From NCBI GenBank assembly GCA_001873995.1, contig MNVR01000021.1:1-64000 (forward strand): a stretch of DNA of 64,000 nucleotides, read 5' to 3'. The position numbers and the translations under genes were made by a program. Below are positions 23,822-32,050 of this stretch, piece by piece (position 1 is the stretch's first letter; each line of letters begins with the position of its first letter). This stretch comes from Candidatus Phelpsiimicrobium noxiivivens. Its GTDB lineage: Bacteria > Omnitrophota > Gorgyraeia > Velamenicoccales > Velamenicoccaceae. The notes beneath the pieces were generated by a model. It made no database searches and had not been told where the DNA came from. It was given only the letters and a program-made list of their open reading frames with translations.

Positions 23822-24979
23822 ATGAAAATGGATATTATGCAGATCGGGTTGGGAATATTCTTGGGCGTTGTTGTTTTCGCGGTTATTTGGCTGGTAAATA
23901 GGTCTTTCGCGCGCGGGCCTGAGTCAAAGAAGAATGATGGCCTTCAGGACGCGGTGGATAAGCTTAAGGGCGTGTTCGCCAGCCTTTCCATGGAGGCGCT
24001 TTCTAAGAACAGCGAGGAATTTTTAAAGCTCGCTCAGCAGAAGTTTGAAGCATCAAGCGCTTTGAGCGAGAAGGACCTTGAGGGCAAAAAGAAGCTTATT
24101 GACCAGACGTTCACGGACATGAAGGTTGAGCTAAATAAAGTTGAAGACTTGATGAAGTCGCTGGAAAAGGACCGGGAGTTTAAATTCGCCCAGTTGTCCA
24201 CTAATCTGGACGTTATGACCAGGGAAGTATCGGGCCTCCAACAGACGACAGAGCATTTAAAGACAGCCCTTGCCAGCACGAAATCCCGCGGGCAGTGGGG
24301 CGAGCGCATGGCAGAGGATGTGCTTAGGCTCTCCGGTTTTATTGAGGGCGTCAATTACGCTAAACAAAAAGCGCAGGGAGCCGGCAGGCCGGATTATACT
24401 TTCTTTCTTCCTCAGGGCTTAAAAGTGAACATGGATGTAAAGTTCCCTTTGGATAATTATATGCGTTTTTTCGAGGCGGATAATGACGCGCAAAAGGATA
24501 ATTTTAAGGGCCAGTTCTTAAGAGACGTTAAACTGCGCATCAAAGAGGTGACCTCGCGGGATTATATAGACCCCGAACAGAAGACTGTTGATTATGTTAT
24601 TGTTTTTATTCCTAACGAACAGGTATATGCTTTTATCAATGAAAATGACCGCGGCATCCTTGATGAAGCCATGCGCCAGAAAGTCATTTTTTGCTCGCCG
24701 CTGACGCTATACGCGATACTTGCTGTCATCCGCCAGGCGATGGATAATTTTAATCTGGAACGGACCGCCCATCAGATACTATCGGTTTTGGGAGCTTTTG
24801 AAAAACAGTACCAGCTTTTTTGTAATGCTTTGGAAGAGGTGGGTATCAGGATAGAGAAAGCCAAAGAGGCGTATGATACTTTAAATACTACGCGCCGTAA
24901 TCAATTAGACAGGCAGCTTAGGAAGGTTGAGGATCTGCGGCAGGAAAAGGGTATTCTTTTGGAAGGCCCTAAAGAATGA
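23822..24979 (+). CDS. rmuC: DNA recombination protein RmuC homologue
   Basis: The 385-residue protein has an N-terminal membrane helix (IGLGIFLGVVVFAVIWLV), a coiled-coil stretch (about 40-150) and the RmuC nuclease-fold core. The core shows SRGQWGERMAEDVLRLSGF, GRPDYTFFLPQGLKVNMDVK and VIVFIPNEQVYAFI. RmuC family proteins limit inversions at short inverted repeats in E. coli. The ATG at 23822 is chosen over a longer frame that would begin inside the large inverted repeat. It overlaps the DUF167 gene by four bases. Its position directly beside a large inverted repeat is curious. Confidence 0.9.
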   Translation: MKMDIMQIGLGIFLGVVVFAVIWLVNRSFARGPESKKNDGLQDAVDKLKGVFASLSMEALSKNSEEFLKLAQQKFEASSALSEKDLEGKKKLIDQTFTDMKVELNKVEDLMKSLEKDREFKFAQLSTNLDVMTREVSGLQQTTEHLKTALASTKSRGQWGERMAEDVLRLSGFIEGVNYAKQKAQGAGRPDYTFFLPQGLKVNMDVKFPLDNYMRFFEADNDAQKDNFKGQFLRDVKLRIKEVTSRDYIDPEQKTVDYVIVFIPNEQVYAFINENDRGILDEAMRQKVIFCSPLTLYAILAVIRQAMDNFNLERTAHQILSVLGAFEKQYQLFCNALEEVGIRIEKAKEAYDTLNTTRRNQLDRQLRKVEDLRQEKGILLEGPKE

Positions 24980-25197
24980 TCAGGGAAGTTAAGGTTACCA
25001 CAAAGGCTTTCGGGAATATGGTTAAGGAAGAAGGCGGCCGTCTTAAGGCATATGTGACAGCGGCTCCGGAAAAGGGTAAGGCCAATAAAGTCCTCGTAGT
25101 ATTGCTTTCCGCTTATTTCAAGGTAAAAAAGAAAGATATCCGTATCATTCGCGGAGAACACGCGCAAATAAAGACCGTCCTGATAAATATCGATTAA
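24976..25197 (+). CDS. DUF167 (YggU-family) protein
   Basis: The 73-residue protein has the family core: LKAYVTAAPEKGKANKVLVV and VKKKDIRIIRGEHAQIKTVL. The family is widespread but has no established biochemical role. It is coupled to rmuC by an ATGA overlap and lies two bases before the PgeF gene, an arrangement fitting one operon. Confidence 0.88.
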   Translation: MIREVKVTTKAFGNMVKEEGGRLKAYVTAAPEKGKANKVLVVLLSAYFKVKKKDIRIIRGEHAQIKTVLINID

Positions 25198-25199
25198 CC

Positions 25200-25919
25200 A
25201 TGCCTCAGCCCTTAGTCCTGAAAAAATCAAACGGGTTTTATGAAATACCCCTATTTGAGGAGTTTAACGCCAGGGCTGTCTTTACCACGAGGGAAAAAGC
25301 CCCGGATCTTTACAAAATGGGGATAAGCGGCTCAAGACTTATATTGCCTACTCAAGTCCATGGAGACCGAGTTTTTTGCGTTGATGCTGACGCCGCTGAG
25401 CCTGTGGCGCAGAGGCGTAAACCTGCCGCGCGGGAGCATCAGCCTGAAGCGGACGCCCTGATAACGCGCTGCCAGCATCTTCCTTTGGCTATCCGGACAG
25501 CTGATTGCCTGCCTGTTTTTTTGTTTGACACAGGCCATAGGGCGATCGCGATGATACACGCAGGATGGAAGGGCACGCATAAAAAAATAATTTCCAAGAC
25601 GATAAAACAGATGGGATTAAAATTTTCAACAAGCCCCGGAGAGTTGATAGCTGTTTTAGGGCCGGCCATAAGGCAGTGCTGTTATGAAGTAGGAGAGGAA
25701 TTTAGGGGGTTCTTCGGCGGATTTGTCTCATCTCGGGATAGTAGGCTGTATTTTGATATCTGCTCCGCGACCGTAAATGAACTTTTGGAGGCAGGAGTTA
25801 AGGACGGGCGTATCTACGACTCTGCTATATGCACGTCGTGCAGGAACGATGAATTTTTTTCTTTCAGGCGCGAAGGCCTTAAGGCCGGCCGGAGTTTTTC
25901 CGTTATGGAGATATTGTAA
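25200..25919 (+). CDS. pgeF: PgeF/YfiH-type purine nucleoside phosphorylase (laccase domain)
   Basis: The 239-residue protein carries the conserved metal-binding and active-site segments of this family: LPTQVHGDRV with the first histidine, RTADCLPVFLFD with the cysteine, and IAMIHAGWKGT with the second histidine. The late segment is PAIRQCCYEVGEEF. Members were first called polyphenol oxidases and are now linked to adenosine/purine nucleoside phosphorolysis and peptidoglycan-precursor fidelity. The start at 25200 immediately follows the DUF167 stop. Confidence 0.9.
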   Translation: MPQPLVLKKSNGFYEIPLFEEFNARAVFTTREKAPDLYKMGISGSRLILPTQVHGDRVFCVDADAAEPVAQRRKPAAREHQPEADALITRCQHLPLAIRTADCLPVFLFDTGHRAIAMIHAGWKGTHKKIISKTIKQMGLKFSTSPGELIAVLGPAIRQCCYEVGEEFRGFFGGFVSSRDSRLYFDICSATVNELLEAGVKDGRIYDSAICTSCRNDEFFSFRREGLKAGRSFSVMEIL

Positions 25920-25955
25920 GTTTCGTGGTATTATAAAATAAAGGAAGCCGCGGAT

Positions 25956-26315
25956 ATGGTCAAAATGGTTGAAATAAATGATTCTCAGTTCAATACGCTG
26001 GTATTGAGGTCAGCTTTGCCCGTCTTGATAGAGTGCACCAGCCCGGAATGCATTATCTGCAAGACCATGGCGGAGCGCATACAGGAGGCTATCAAAGATC
26101 ATCTTTCAAAGATGGTCTTTTTTAGGCTCAATATAAACGAGAATAATAAGTGGAAGGATTTTAATGTCCGCGTGATACCGACCCTGCTCTATTTTAAAGA
26201 TGGCATACTTGTGGCGCGTCAGGATAGTTTTCCGGAGACCGAAGAGATATCATGCCAGATACACCGCATTTTAATGCCCTGTAAAAAGAAAGGCGCGGCT
26301 AATGGCAACGGTTAA
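25956..26315 (+). CDS. thioredoxin-like protein
   Basis: The 119-residue thioredoxin fold has a CIIC redox pair (SPECIICKTM, about residues 31-34) in place of CGPC, and the cis-proline segment VRVIPTLLYFKDG (about 72). It begins the thiol-redox cluster: thioredoxin-like, glutaredoxin, thioredoxin reductase, CutA, CcdA and a TlpA-like protein. It overlaps the glutaredoxin start by 14 bases. A role as electron carrier from the reductase is inferred. Confidence 0.85.
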   Translation: MVKMVEINDSQFNTLVLRSALPVLIECTSPECIICKTMAERIQEAIKDHLSKMVFFRLNINENNKWKDFNVRVIPTLLYFKDGILVARQDSFPETEEISCQIHRILMPCKKKGAANGNG

Positions 26316-26535
26316 AGTATTTTCAACTCCTACGTGCCCGTATTGCACCAGGGTCAAAAGCTACCTTGATGAGAAGAATATCCCTTTTGAAAATATTGAC
26401 GTAGCGGGCAATCCGAACGGCCTGCAGTATATGATAACTGTCTCAGGCCAAATGGGAGTCCCTGTTGTCATGATAGACGATTATGTTATCGTAGGTTTTG
26501 ATAAAGACAAGATAGATGCTAAACTTGGCATTTAG
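26302..26535 (+). CDS. glutaredoxin/NrdH-like redoxin
   Basis: The 77-residue protein starts with VKVFSTPTCPYCTRVKSYL, containing the CPYC active site, and has the TVSGQMGVPVVMID cis-proline segment and GFDKDKIDAKL end. This fits the Grx/NrdH/YruB group of small glutaredoxins often reduced directly by thioredoxin reductase in anaerobes. That fits its location two bases before trxB. Confidence 0.9.
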   Translation: MATVKVFSTPTCPYCTRVKSYLDEKNIPFENIDVAGNPNGLQYMITVSGQMGVPVVMIDDYVIVGFDKDKIDAKLGI

Positions 26536-26537
26536 TT

Positions 26538-27455
26538 ATGGTTGATCTGATCATTGTGGGCGCGGGACCCGCGGGGATAACAGCCGGTGTTTATGCCGCC
26601 AGGAAAAAAATTGATTTTCTCATGGTCAGTGAAGATATCGGCGGCCAGACTGCCTTAAGCTCCGATGTTGAAAATTATACAGGATATCAATTCATAACCG
26701 GCACAGAGCTCGTATCAAAATTTGAAGAACACTTAAAACAGTTTAACGTTGAACTTAAAGCTAATGAGGCAGTTAAGCGTATCGTCAAAGCGAACGATAG
26801 CGCCGGCGGAGTTTGGTTTATTGTTGAAACAGCTAAAGAGCATTATGAAGCGAAAAGTGTTATAATCGCTTCAGGCAGGCGCCCGCGATGGTTGAGCGTC
26901 AAGGGAGAAGAAGGGTTTCGCAATAAGGGGGTAAGTTACTGCGCTACGTGCGACGGCCCTGTATTCGCCGAAAAGATAGTCGCTGTGATAGGCGGCGGGA
27001 ACGCGGCCCTTGACGCGGCGCTTCAGATGATGAAGATAGCCAGCAAGGTCTATCTCATCAATATAAATCCAAAGCTTTCAGGCGACCCTGTTATGCGCGA
27101 CAAAGTAGAGTCAAGCAATAAGGTCGAAGTTTTGAACAACGCTGTGACTAAAGAGATATTAGGCGCTAAATTTGTTACGGGTATTAAGTTGGAGCAGGGC
27201 GGCGTTGAAAAAGAAATAGGCTTGCAGGGCATTTTTGTAGAGATAGGCTCTGTGCCTAACTCAGGTATCATAGATCTTGTAAAAAAGAACAATGGCGGCG
27301 AGATCATCGTAGATAATCTGAACAGGACGAGCGAACCTGGTATTTTTGCGGCGGGTGACGTAACGGATGTTCCTGAAAAACAGATCATCGTGGCCGCGGG
27401 AGAGGGCGCTAAAGCTGTTCTTGGCGCTTTCCGTTATCTGGCGGGCTTAGGATGA
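26538..27455 (+). CDS. trxB: thioredoxin reductase
   Basis: The 305-residue flavoprotein has the FAD-binding GAGPAGITAGVYAAR, the redox-active CATCDGP pair (about 133-136), the NAD(P)H-binding GGGNAALDAAL and the second FAD motif GIFAAGDVTDVPEKQI. It would pass electrons to the thioredoxin- and glutaredoxin-like proteins encoded just upstream. The NADPH-binding loop was not clear enough to say which cofactor is preferred. It overlaps the cutA start by four bases. Confidence 0.94.
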   Translation: MVDLIIVGAGPAGITAGVYAARKKIDFLMVSEDIGGQTALSSDVENYTGYQFITGTELVSKFEEHLKQFNVELKANEAVKRIVKANDSAGGVWFIVETAKEHYEAKSVIIASGRRPRWLSVKGEEGFRNKGVSYCATCDGPVFAEKIVAVIGGGNAALDAALQMMKIASKVYLININPKLSGDPVMRDKVESSNKVEVLNNAVTKEILGAKFVTGIKLEQGGVEKEIGLQGIFVEIGSVPNSGIIDLVKKNNGGEIIVDNLNRTSEPGIFAAGDVTDVPEKQIIVAAGEGAKAVLGAFRYLAGLG

Positions 27456-27769
27456 AAAAAACCGGCCTTTGTGTTGTTTTTATAACAGCCCCTAAAGGAA
27501 AAGAGGCTTATCTATTGAGCGAGCTTTTGCTCAAGCGCAGGCTTTGCGCCTGTGTCAATATCATAAAGGGCGTTGATTCTTTTTTTTGGTGGAAGGGGAA
27601 AATAGATAGCGCGAAAGAGTCTTTGATGGTTATAAAGACTAAGCAAAGTTTATTGCCGAAGCTTATAAAAAAAGTAAAAGCGGCGCATAGCTATGATGTG
27701 TGCGAGGTCATAGCGCTGCCTATTATCGCGGGTTCTAAAGAATATATGGACTGGGTTAAGTCATGTTGA
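27452..27769 (+). CDS. cutA: CutA divalent-cation tolerance protein
   Basis: The 105-residue protein has VFITAPKGKEAYLLSELLLK, RLCACVNIIKGVDSFFWWKG and SYDVCEVIALPI, the conserved CutA1 segments. CutA forms a trimer resembling PII proteins and binds divalent metals. In E. coli cutA also neighbours a CcdA/DsbD-type gene, as here, which supports the assignment. It overlaps both neighbours. Confidence 0.93.
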   Translation: MKKTGLCVVFITAPKGKEAYLLSELLLKRRLCACVNIIKGVDSFFWWKGKIDSAKESLMVIKTKQSLLPKLIKKVKAAHSYDVCEVIALPIIAGSKEYMDWVKSC

Positions 27770-28434
27770 CAGGGTCAAATCCGTTTGAGTTCATTCTTGT
27801 GTTCGGCGCGGGCGTTTTGGTAAGTTTTTCGCCGTGCGTATATCCGCTTTTGCCGATAACTATAGGTTATATAGGCGTCTCAAAGCAGAAGGATAGGTTC
27901 CACTCCTTTTTATTGAGCCTAATATATGTTTTAGGTATGGCTATAACATATTCTATACTTGGCGTTTTCGCGAGCCTCACAGGCAAGATATTCGGCCAGG
28001 TAAGTTCAAGCCCGGTCTCATTTTTTATCATAGGTAATACCTGTATCATATTTGGGTTAGCTATGCTTGGCGTCTTTGAGATGCATTTGCCCGAATTTTT
28101 TATGAAAAAGTTCAAAGGCAGAAAATCAAAATTTTCCGTCTTTCTTTTAGGCGTGACTTCAGGGCTGATAGTCGGGCCATGCACAGCTCCTGTGTTAGGC
28201 ACTCTGCTGGTCTTTGTAGCCACAAAACAGAATCTTTTATACGGTATGTTCTTACTTTTTAGTTTTGCTTATGGTATGGGCGCCCTCCTGATCCTGGCCG
28301 GGACTTTTAGCGGCATCCTTGTTAATATGCCAAAATCAGGGAAGTGGATGTACACTATAGAGAGGATGGGCGGCGTTTTATTAATATTGGCTGGGGAATA
28401 CTACTTGGTAGAAATGGGGAGGGCGCTTGTATGA
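27763..28434 (+). CDS. ccdA: CcdA-type thiol:disulfide transmembrane protein
   Basis: The 223-residue protein has six membrane helices and the two redox cysteines in SFSPCVYPLLP (first helix) and VGPCTAPVLG (fourth helix). CcdA/DsbD-beta proteins carry electrons from cytoplasmic thioredoxin to periplasmic thioredoxin-like proteins. The gene overlaps the TlpA-like gene, the likely recipient, and follows the thioredoxin reductase that would supply it. Confidence 0.93.
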   Translation: MLTGSNPFEFILVFGAGVLVSFSPCVYPLLPITIGYIGVSKQKDRFHSFLLSLIYVLGMAITYSILGVFASLTGKIFGQVSSSPVSFFIIGNTCIIFGLAMLGVFEMHLPEFFMKKFKGRKSKFSVFLLGVTSGLIVGPCTAPVLGTLLVFVATKQNLLYGMFLLFSFAYGMGALLILAGTFSGILVNMPKSGKWMYTIERMGGVLLILAGEYYLVEMGRALV

Positions 28435-28931
28435 GTAAGCTTTCGTTAAGATATTTTTGTACCTTTGTTTTATTGTTGTCTTTTCTGCCGTTTGGCAACG
28501 TGTTCGCTTCGGCTTCTTTGCCGAAAGTATCAAAAACAGAAGCCGCGTCTGATTTTACGCTTGATACGGCGGCTGGCAAGACAGTATCGTTGAAAGACGC
28601 GAAAGGCAAAGGCGCCATCCTATTCTTTTTTACCACATGGTGCCCTTTTTGCCGCCAAAAATTCCCGTCCCTTTCAAAGGATTATGAAACATTACGCAAA
28701 GAAGGCATTGAACTTTTTGTTATTGATGCCGGAGAGAGCCAGGCCAAGGTAAGCGCTTTTTTAAGCAAGACGCAACCGCCTTTTGATGTCCTTTTAGATA
28801 AGAACACGGCAGTCGCTGAGGCCTATGGCGTTATGGGCGTGCCGACCTTTATCCTTATCTCAAAGAGCGGCGTTGTTGTCTATGAGGGCAACGAACTGCC
28901 CGGTAATTACAAAGGCCTGCTTAATAATTAG
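28431..28931 (+). CDS. TlpA/ResA-like periplasmic thioredoxin
   Basis: The 166-residue protein has a signal peptide (MSKLSLRYFCTFVLLLSFLP, then FGNVFAS) and a redoxin fold with the active site TTWCPFCRQKFP (about 71-74) and cis-proline GVMGVPTFILISK. ATG 28431 is the start because it begins the signal sequence and overlaps the ccdA stop; the longer frame runs inside ccdA. It should receive electrons from CcdA and reduce periplasmic disulfides, for example during cytochrome maturation. Confidence 0.9.
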   Translation: MSKLSLRYFCTFVLLLSFLPFGNVFASASLPKVSKTEAASDFTLDTAAGKTVSLKDAKGKGAILFFFTTWCPFCRQKFPSLSKDYETLRKEGIELFVIDAGESQAKVSAFLSKTQPPFDVLLDKNTAVAEAYGVMGVPTFILISKSGVVVYEGNELPGNYKGLLNN

Positions 28932-28955
28932 GAATATTCCTCTTAAATTTTCCCC

Positions 28956-29009
28956 TTGACAACGTGCCTCGCGGGCGTATAATTGAATTAGTAATAATTA
29001 CCATTATTA
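28956..29009 (+). promoter_or_regulatory. fur promoter with Fur/PerR-like operator
   Basis: TTGACA (28956-28961), a 16-base spacer and TATAAT (28978-28983) form a strong promoter. The palindrome TAATAAT-TACC-ATTATTA (28992-29009) covers the expected transcription start. It resembles Fur/PerR boxes, so the downstream Fur-family gene is probably autorepressed. Confidence 0.75.
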
Positions 29010-29097
29010 ATAAGGTTGACCCCCCTTTTTTAAAAGAATCCAAAAGCTAATTCAACCACTAAGTAAGATTTTTTTGTCTTTAAAGAATGGAGTTGTC

Positions 29098-29514
29098 ATG
29101 AAAGAAAAAGAAAAAGATGGCACTTATCGCATCACCAAGCAACGTCAGAAAATATTAGAGCTTCTGACCAATACCAAGGAGCATCCTACGGCGGACCAGG
29201 TTTATAAAAAACTTAAAGGTAAGTTTCCGCGCTTAAGTCTTGGGACTGTTTACAGGAATTTAAGGATATTAAAAGAACAGGGCCAGATATGGGAGCTTGA
29301 TTTTGGCACGGGCCTGAGCCATTTTGACGCGGTGGTGCATTCACACTATCATTTTATCTGCAAAAATTGCAATAAGATCTACGATATCAGGATACCCGCG
29401 ATCAAAGAATTGGACGAGCGGGTCAGGACGATGACGGGTTTTCGCATCTATTCACACCGCCTGGAATTTTTTGGTCTCTGTGATATTTGTAATCAACGCC
29501 AAAGCATTAATTAA
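29098..29514 (+). CDS. Fur-family metalloregulator (Fur/PerR type)
   Basis: The 138-residue repressor has a winged-helix domain (RITKQRQKILELL, HPTADQVYKKL, LSLGTVYRNLRILKEQG) and a dimerisation domain with metal ligands HSHYHFICKNC and FFGLCDIC, giving two CxxC zinc-site pairs. It lacks features that would separate Fur from PerR with certainty. The start at ATG 29098 has GGAG seven bases upstream; TTG 29074 is less likely. A Fur-like palindrome lies over its own promoter. The surrounding redox and oxygen-defence genes would suit a PerR or iron-responsive role. Confidence 0.93.
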   Translation: MKEKEKDGTYRITKQRQKILELLTNTKEHPTADQVYKKLKGKFPRLSLGTVYRNLRILKEQGQIWELDFGTGLSHFDAVVHSHYHFICKNCNKIYDIRIPAIKELDERVRTMTGFRIYSHRLEFFGLCDICNQRQSIN

Positions 29515-29519
29515 AAACC

Positions 29520-30902
29520 ATGCCGTATATACGGACAGATTCAAGCCTTTTAGTAGACCTATATGAATTGACGATGGCGCAGAGTTATTTTAACCATCGC
29601 GTCAAGGCCCAGGCTACTTTTGACTTGTTCGCGCGGGACCTGCCTAAGAACAGGTCCTATTTTCTTTTCGCGGGGTTAGAGGATGCCCTGCGTTTTTTAA
29701 AGAACCTGAAGTTCAGCCAGGAAGACCTGGATTATCTTGAACGCCTGGGTTTTAGCGAAGACTTTCTGACTTATTTAGGTAAGCTCAGATTTCACGGCGA
29801 GGTGTGGGCAATGCCGGAGGGTACGGTATTCTTTCCAAATGAACCTGTTATCAGGATAACAGGTTCATTGATAGAAACGCAGATCGTAGAAAGTTTTCTT
29901 TTAAACACGGTCAATTTGTCTACGGTGATAGCGACAAAGGCCTCTCGCATAGTTATTGCCGCTCAGGGTAAAGGGGTCTATGATTTTTCTCTGCGCAGGA
30001 CGCACGGCGTGGATGCATCTCTTAAGGCGGCGCGCTCAGCTTTTATCGCGGGATTTCGCGGGACATCAAACGTCTTGGCCTCAAAACTCTATGGCATACC
30101 TGCTGTAGGGACCATGGCGCACTCTTTTGTAATGTCTTTCTCAAAAGAAAAAGAGGCTTTCAGGTCTATCTTTGGGACTTTTCCTGAGAAGTGCACTTTA
30201 CTCGTGGATACGTATGACACAAGAGAGGGTATTTTAAATGCTATCCGCGTCGCAAAAGAATTCAAGGCAAAAGGCCATCTTTTAAAAGGCATACGTTTAG
30301 ACAGCGGCAATATCCTCAAACTTTCTAAAATTGCCAGAGAGTTGTTGGATGCCGAGGATTTCAGGGAGGTCAGGATATTGGCGAGCGGCGATCTGGACGA
30401 ATATAAAATAAAACAGCTTATAGATGGCGGCGCCGCTGTGGATGATTTTGGCGTCGGCACGAAGATGGGTGTTTCAGAAGACTCACCGTCAGTGAATGTC
30501 ATTTATAAAATATCCGAGGTGGCTAATCAGGATGGCATTTTCCTGCCTACGATGAAACTCAGCGAAGGCAAAGTGACTTTGCCAGGCAGAAAACAGGTTT
30601 TTCGTGTTTTTGACAAGAAGGGTTTTATCAAGAAAGACGTGATAGGCCTTGAGACCGAGAATATGGGTGAACCTCTGCTAAAGAGGGTTATGCAGGCAGG
30701 TGAAGTGGTCTATACTCCATTATCCCTGCCCATGATCAGGGAAACCGCTGCTAAAAATCTGCACGCGCTTAGCCGCGCCATAAGGTGCCTTGAGGGAAAC
30801 GATCCTGTCCCTGTTTTGCTCTCTTGCGGCCTGACAAAGATGATAAAGGGCTTGGCAAGAGAGTTAAAGAAGAGGCAGACGAGGGTATCTAAAAAACCTT
30901 GA
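29520..30902 (+). CDS. pncB: nicotinate phosphoribosyltransferase
   Basis: The 460-residue enzyme starts with SLLVDLYELTMAQSYFNH, has FDLFARDLPKNRSYFLFAGL, the phosphohistidine-region FSLRRTHGVDASLKAAR, and VDTYDTREGI plus IRLDSGNI near the PRPP site. It converts nicotinate and PRPP to nicotinate mononucleotide in NAD salvage. The start is six bases after the fur stop, so it may be co-transcribed with that regulator. Confidence 0.94.
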   Translation: MPYIRTDSSLLVDLYELTMAQSYFNHRVKAQATFDLFARDLPKNRSYFLFAGLEDALRFLKNLKFSQEDLDYLERLGFSEDFLTYLGKLRFHGEVWAMPEGTVFFPNEPVIRITGSLIETQIVESFLLNTVNLSTVIATKASRIVIAAQGKGVYDFSLRRTHGVDASLKAARSAFIAGFRGTSNVLASKLYGIPAVGTMAHSFVMSFSKEKEAFRSIFGTFPEKCTLLVDTYDTREGILNAIRVAKEFKAKGHLLKGIRLDSGNILKLSKIARELLDAEDFREVRILASGDLDEYKIKQLIDGGAAVDDFGVGTKMGVSEDSPSVNVIYKISEVANQDGIFLPTMKLSEGKVTLPGRKQVFRVFDKKGFIKKDVIGLETENMGEPLLKRVMQAGEVVYTPLSLPMIRETAAKNLHALSRAIRCLEGNDPVPVLLSCGLTKMIKGLARELKKRQTRVSKKP

Positions 30903-30927
30903 TTTAACGCGCCCTACCTAATATAAT
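30899..30927 (+). promoter_or_regulatory. promoter of the PFOR operon
   Basis: TTGATT (30899-30904), a 17-base spacer and TATAAT (30922-30927). It lies about 55 bases before the gamma-subunit start, which has a GGGGG ribosome site. Confidence 0.55.
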
Positions 30928-30981
30928 GGGAATTCATTTTTATAGAAACCTGTAATACGCACAATGTGAAGGGGGAATTAG

Positions 30982-31542
30982 ATGAAAGAGATACGGATAC
31001 ACGCCCGGGCAGGCCAGGGGGCTATTACCACGGCCAGCATATTGGGTTACGCCTATTTTTCAAAAGGCCAATACCCTTACGCCTTTCCTCATTTTGGGGC
31101 TGCTCGCATGGGCGCGCCGATGAACGCGTTTGTGCGCATTGATGATAAGCCGGTGCGCTTAAGGAGCCAGGTCTACAATCCTGATTACCTTATTGTAGTT
31201 GACGCGACACTTATGCGCGGGTTTGACTGCTACGTGGGTTTTAAAGACGACGGCATAGCTATCGTGAATGAAAGGGAAGGGATCGAGATACCGCAGCCTC
31301 GCGGTAAGCAGAAGCTTTTTATGGTCCCGGCCGGCAAGATATCCACGGAGATCATGGGCAAAACACTTTTAGTAAACACTGTGCTTTTGGGAGCTTACGC
31401 GGCCGCTACAGGCGAACTGAAGCTTGAAGATATGATAAAGGCCATAAGCGATCGTTTCGGCGATAAGGGTAAGGCAATAGTGGACATGAACGTAGAGGCT
31501 ATTAAAAAAGGATACCAGTTTATAAAGGACACCCCGCGCTAA
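30982..31542 (+). CDS. porG: pyruvate/2-oxoacid:ferredoxin oxidoreductase, gamma subunit
   Basis: The 186-residue protein has the gamma-subunit signature: IRIHARAGQGAITTASILG, YPYAFPHFGAARMGAPMNAF and LLVNTVLLGAYAA. With the delta, alpha and beta genes that follow it forms a four-subunit PFOR-type complex that oxidises pyruvate (or a related 2-oxoacid) to acetyl-CoA and reduces ferredoxin. Its last codons (DTPR then TAA) are encoded by the conserved start of a family-2 leader element. The gene end and the next gene's control region therefore overlap. Confidence 0.93.
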   Translation: MKEIRIHARAGQGAITTASILGYAYFSKGQYPYAFPHFGAARMGAPMNAFVRIDDKPVRLRSQVYNPDYLIVVDATLMRGFDCYVGFKDDGIAIVNEREGIEIPQPRGKQKLFMVPAGKISTEIMGKTLLVNTVLLGAYAAATGELKLEDMIKAISDRFGDKGKAIVDMNVEAIKKGYQFIKDTPR

Positions 31543-31645
31543 GCGGCACCTGGCCCTTATAAGGAATTGGGCCAGTGTCCGCCCAGTGGCGAAATTGCGT
31601 CGGTGTTTCGCTAAATAAAACATTAAGGTGCTCAAGGAGGCAAAA
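31529..31645 (+). promoter_or_regulatory. family-2 RNA leader with nested second copy, upstream of porD
   Basis: The outer element starts ACACCCCGCGC-TAA (31529-31542) and resumes at AAATTGCG with GGTGT (about 31602-31615). An inner hairpin CAC-C-TGGCCC / GGGCCA-GTG (31547-31577) with the usual bulged C occupies the outer loop. The final TTGTGT/ACACAA hairpin of other copies is not evident. CAAGGAGG precedes the porD start. The element begins inside the end of porG. It looks like one copy inserted into the loop of another. Confidence 0.55.
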
Positions 31646-31897
31646 ATGGTCGGACATTTGACGTCAAAACCAGGTTCAAGCACGGCGAATAAAACAGGTT
31701 CCTGGCGCACGGAGGCTAAGCCAAAGTTTTTAAAGAAAAATTGTATTGCCTGTAAGATGTGCGTCCTTATCTGCCCTGAAGGCATTATTTCAGGCGAGGG
31801 CAAGAATACTTTTTATTGCGATTACGCCTATTGCAAGGGCTGTGGTAATTGCGCGGCGGTTTGCCCTAAAAAAGATATTGAGATGGTAAAGGAATAA
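31646..31897 (+). CDS. porD: 2-oxoacid:ferredoxin oxidoreductase, delta (ferredoxin) subunit
   Basis: The 83-residue protein carries two [4Fe-4S] motifs: CIACKMCVLICPEG and CKGCGNCAAVCPKK. It relays electrons from the catalytic core to ferredoxin. ATG 31646 is preceded by CAAGGAGG, so the longer frame from GTG 31628 is rejected. It is followed by a 150-base repeat rather than directly by the alpha-subunit gene. Confidence 0.93.
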   Translation: MVGHLTSKPGSSTANKTGSWRTEAKPKFLKKNCIACKMCVLICPEGIISGEGKNTFYCDYAYCKGCGNCAAVCPKKDIEMVKE

Positions 31898-31906
31898 ACA
31901 CGAAGA

Positions 31907-32037
31907 TCCAAATGACAAAATCCAAATTCCAGAATAAATCCCAAATTCAAATACGTAAAATAAGTCATCTTGAATTCTTATCGTTGGGATTTTGGAATTA
32001 ATTTGTCATTTGAAATTTGACACTTGTCATTTTAACC
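31907..32037. repeat. AT-rich inverted repeat (MITE-like), gene-free
   Basis: The left arm AAATGACAAAATCCAAATTC (from 31910) is the inverted counterpart of the right arm with GGAATTAATTTGTCATTT (to 32011), with further imperfect pairing inside (AATCCCAA against TTGGGAT). It separates porD from porA within one operon. There is no open frame. Similar sequences are common around four-helix-bundle genes in related genomes, from memory. Confidence 0.65.
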
Positions 32038-32050
32038 AAGGAGTTTAAAA

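Noticed and set aside
28956-29009. Operator assigned to a downstream iron-uptake gene
   Set aside because: The only gene downstream before any other promoter is the Fur-family gene itself, so autoregulation is the direct reading.
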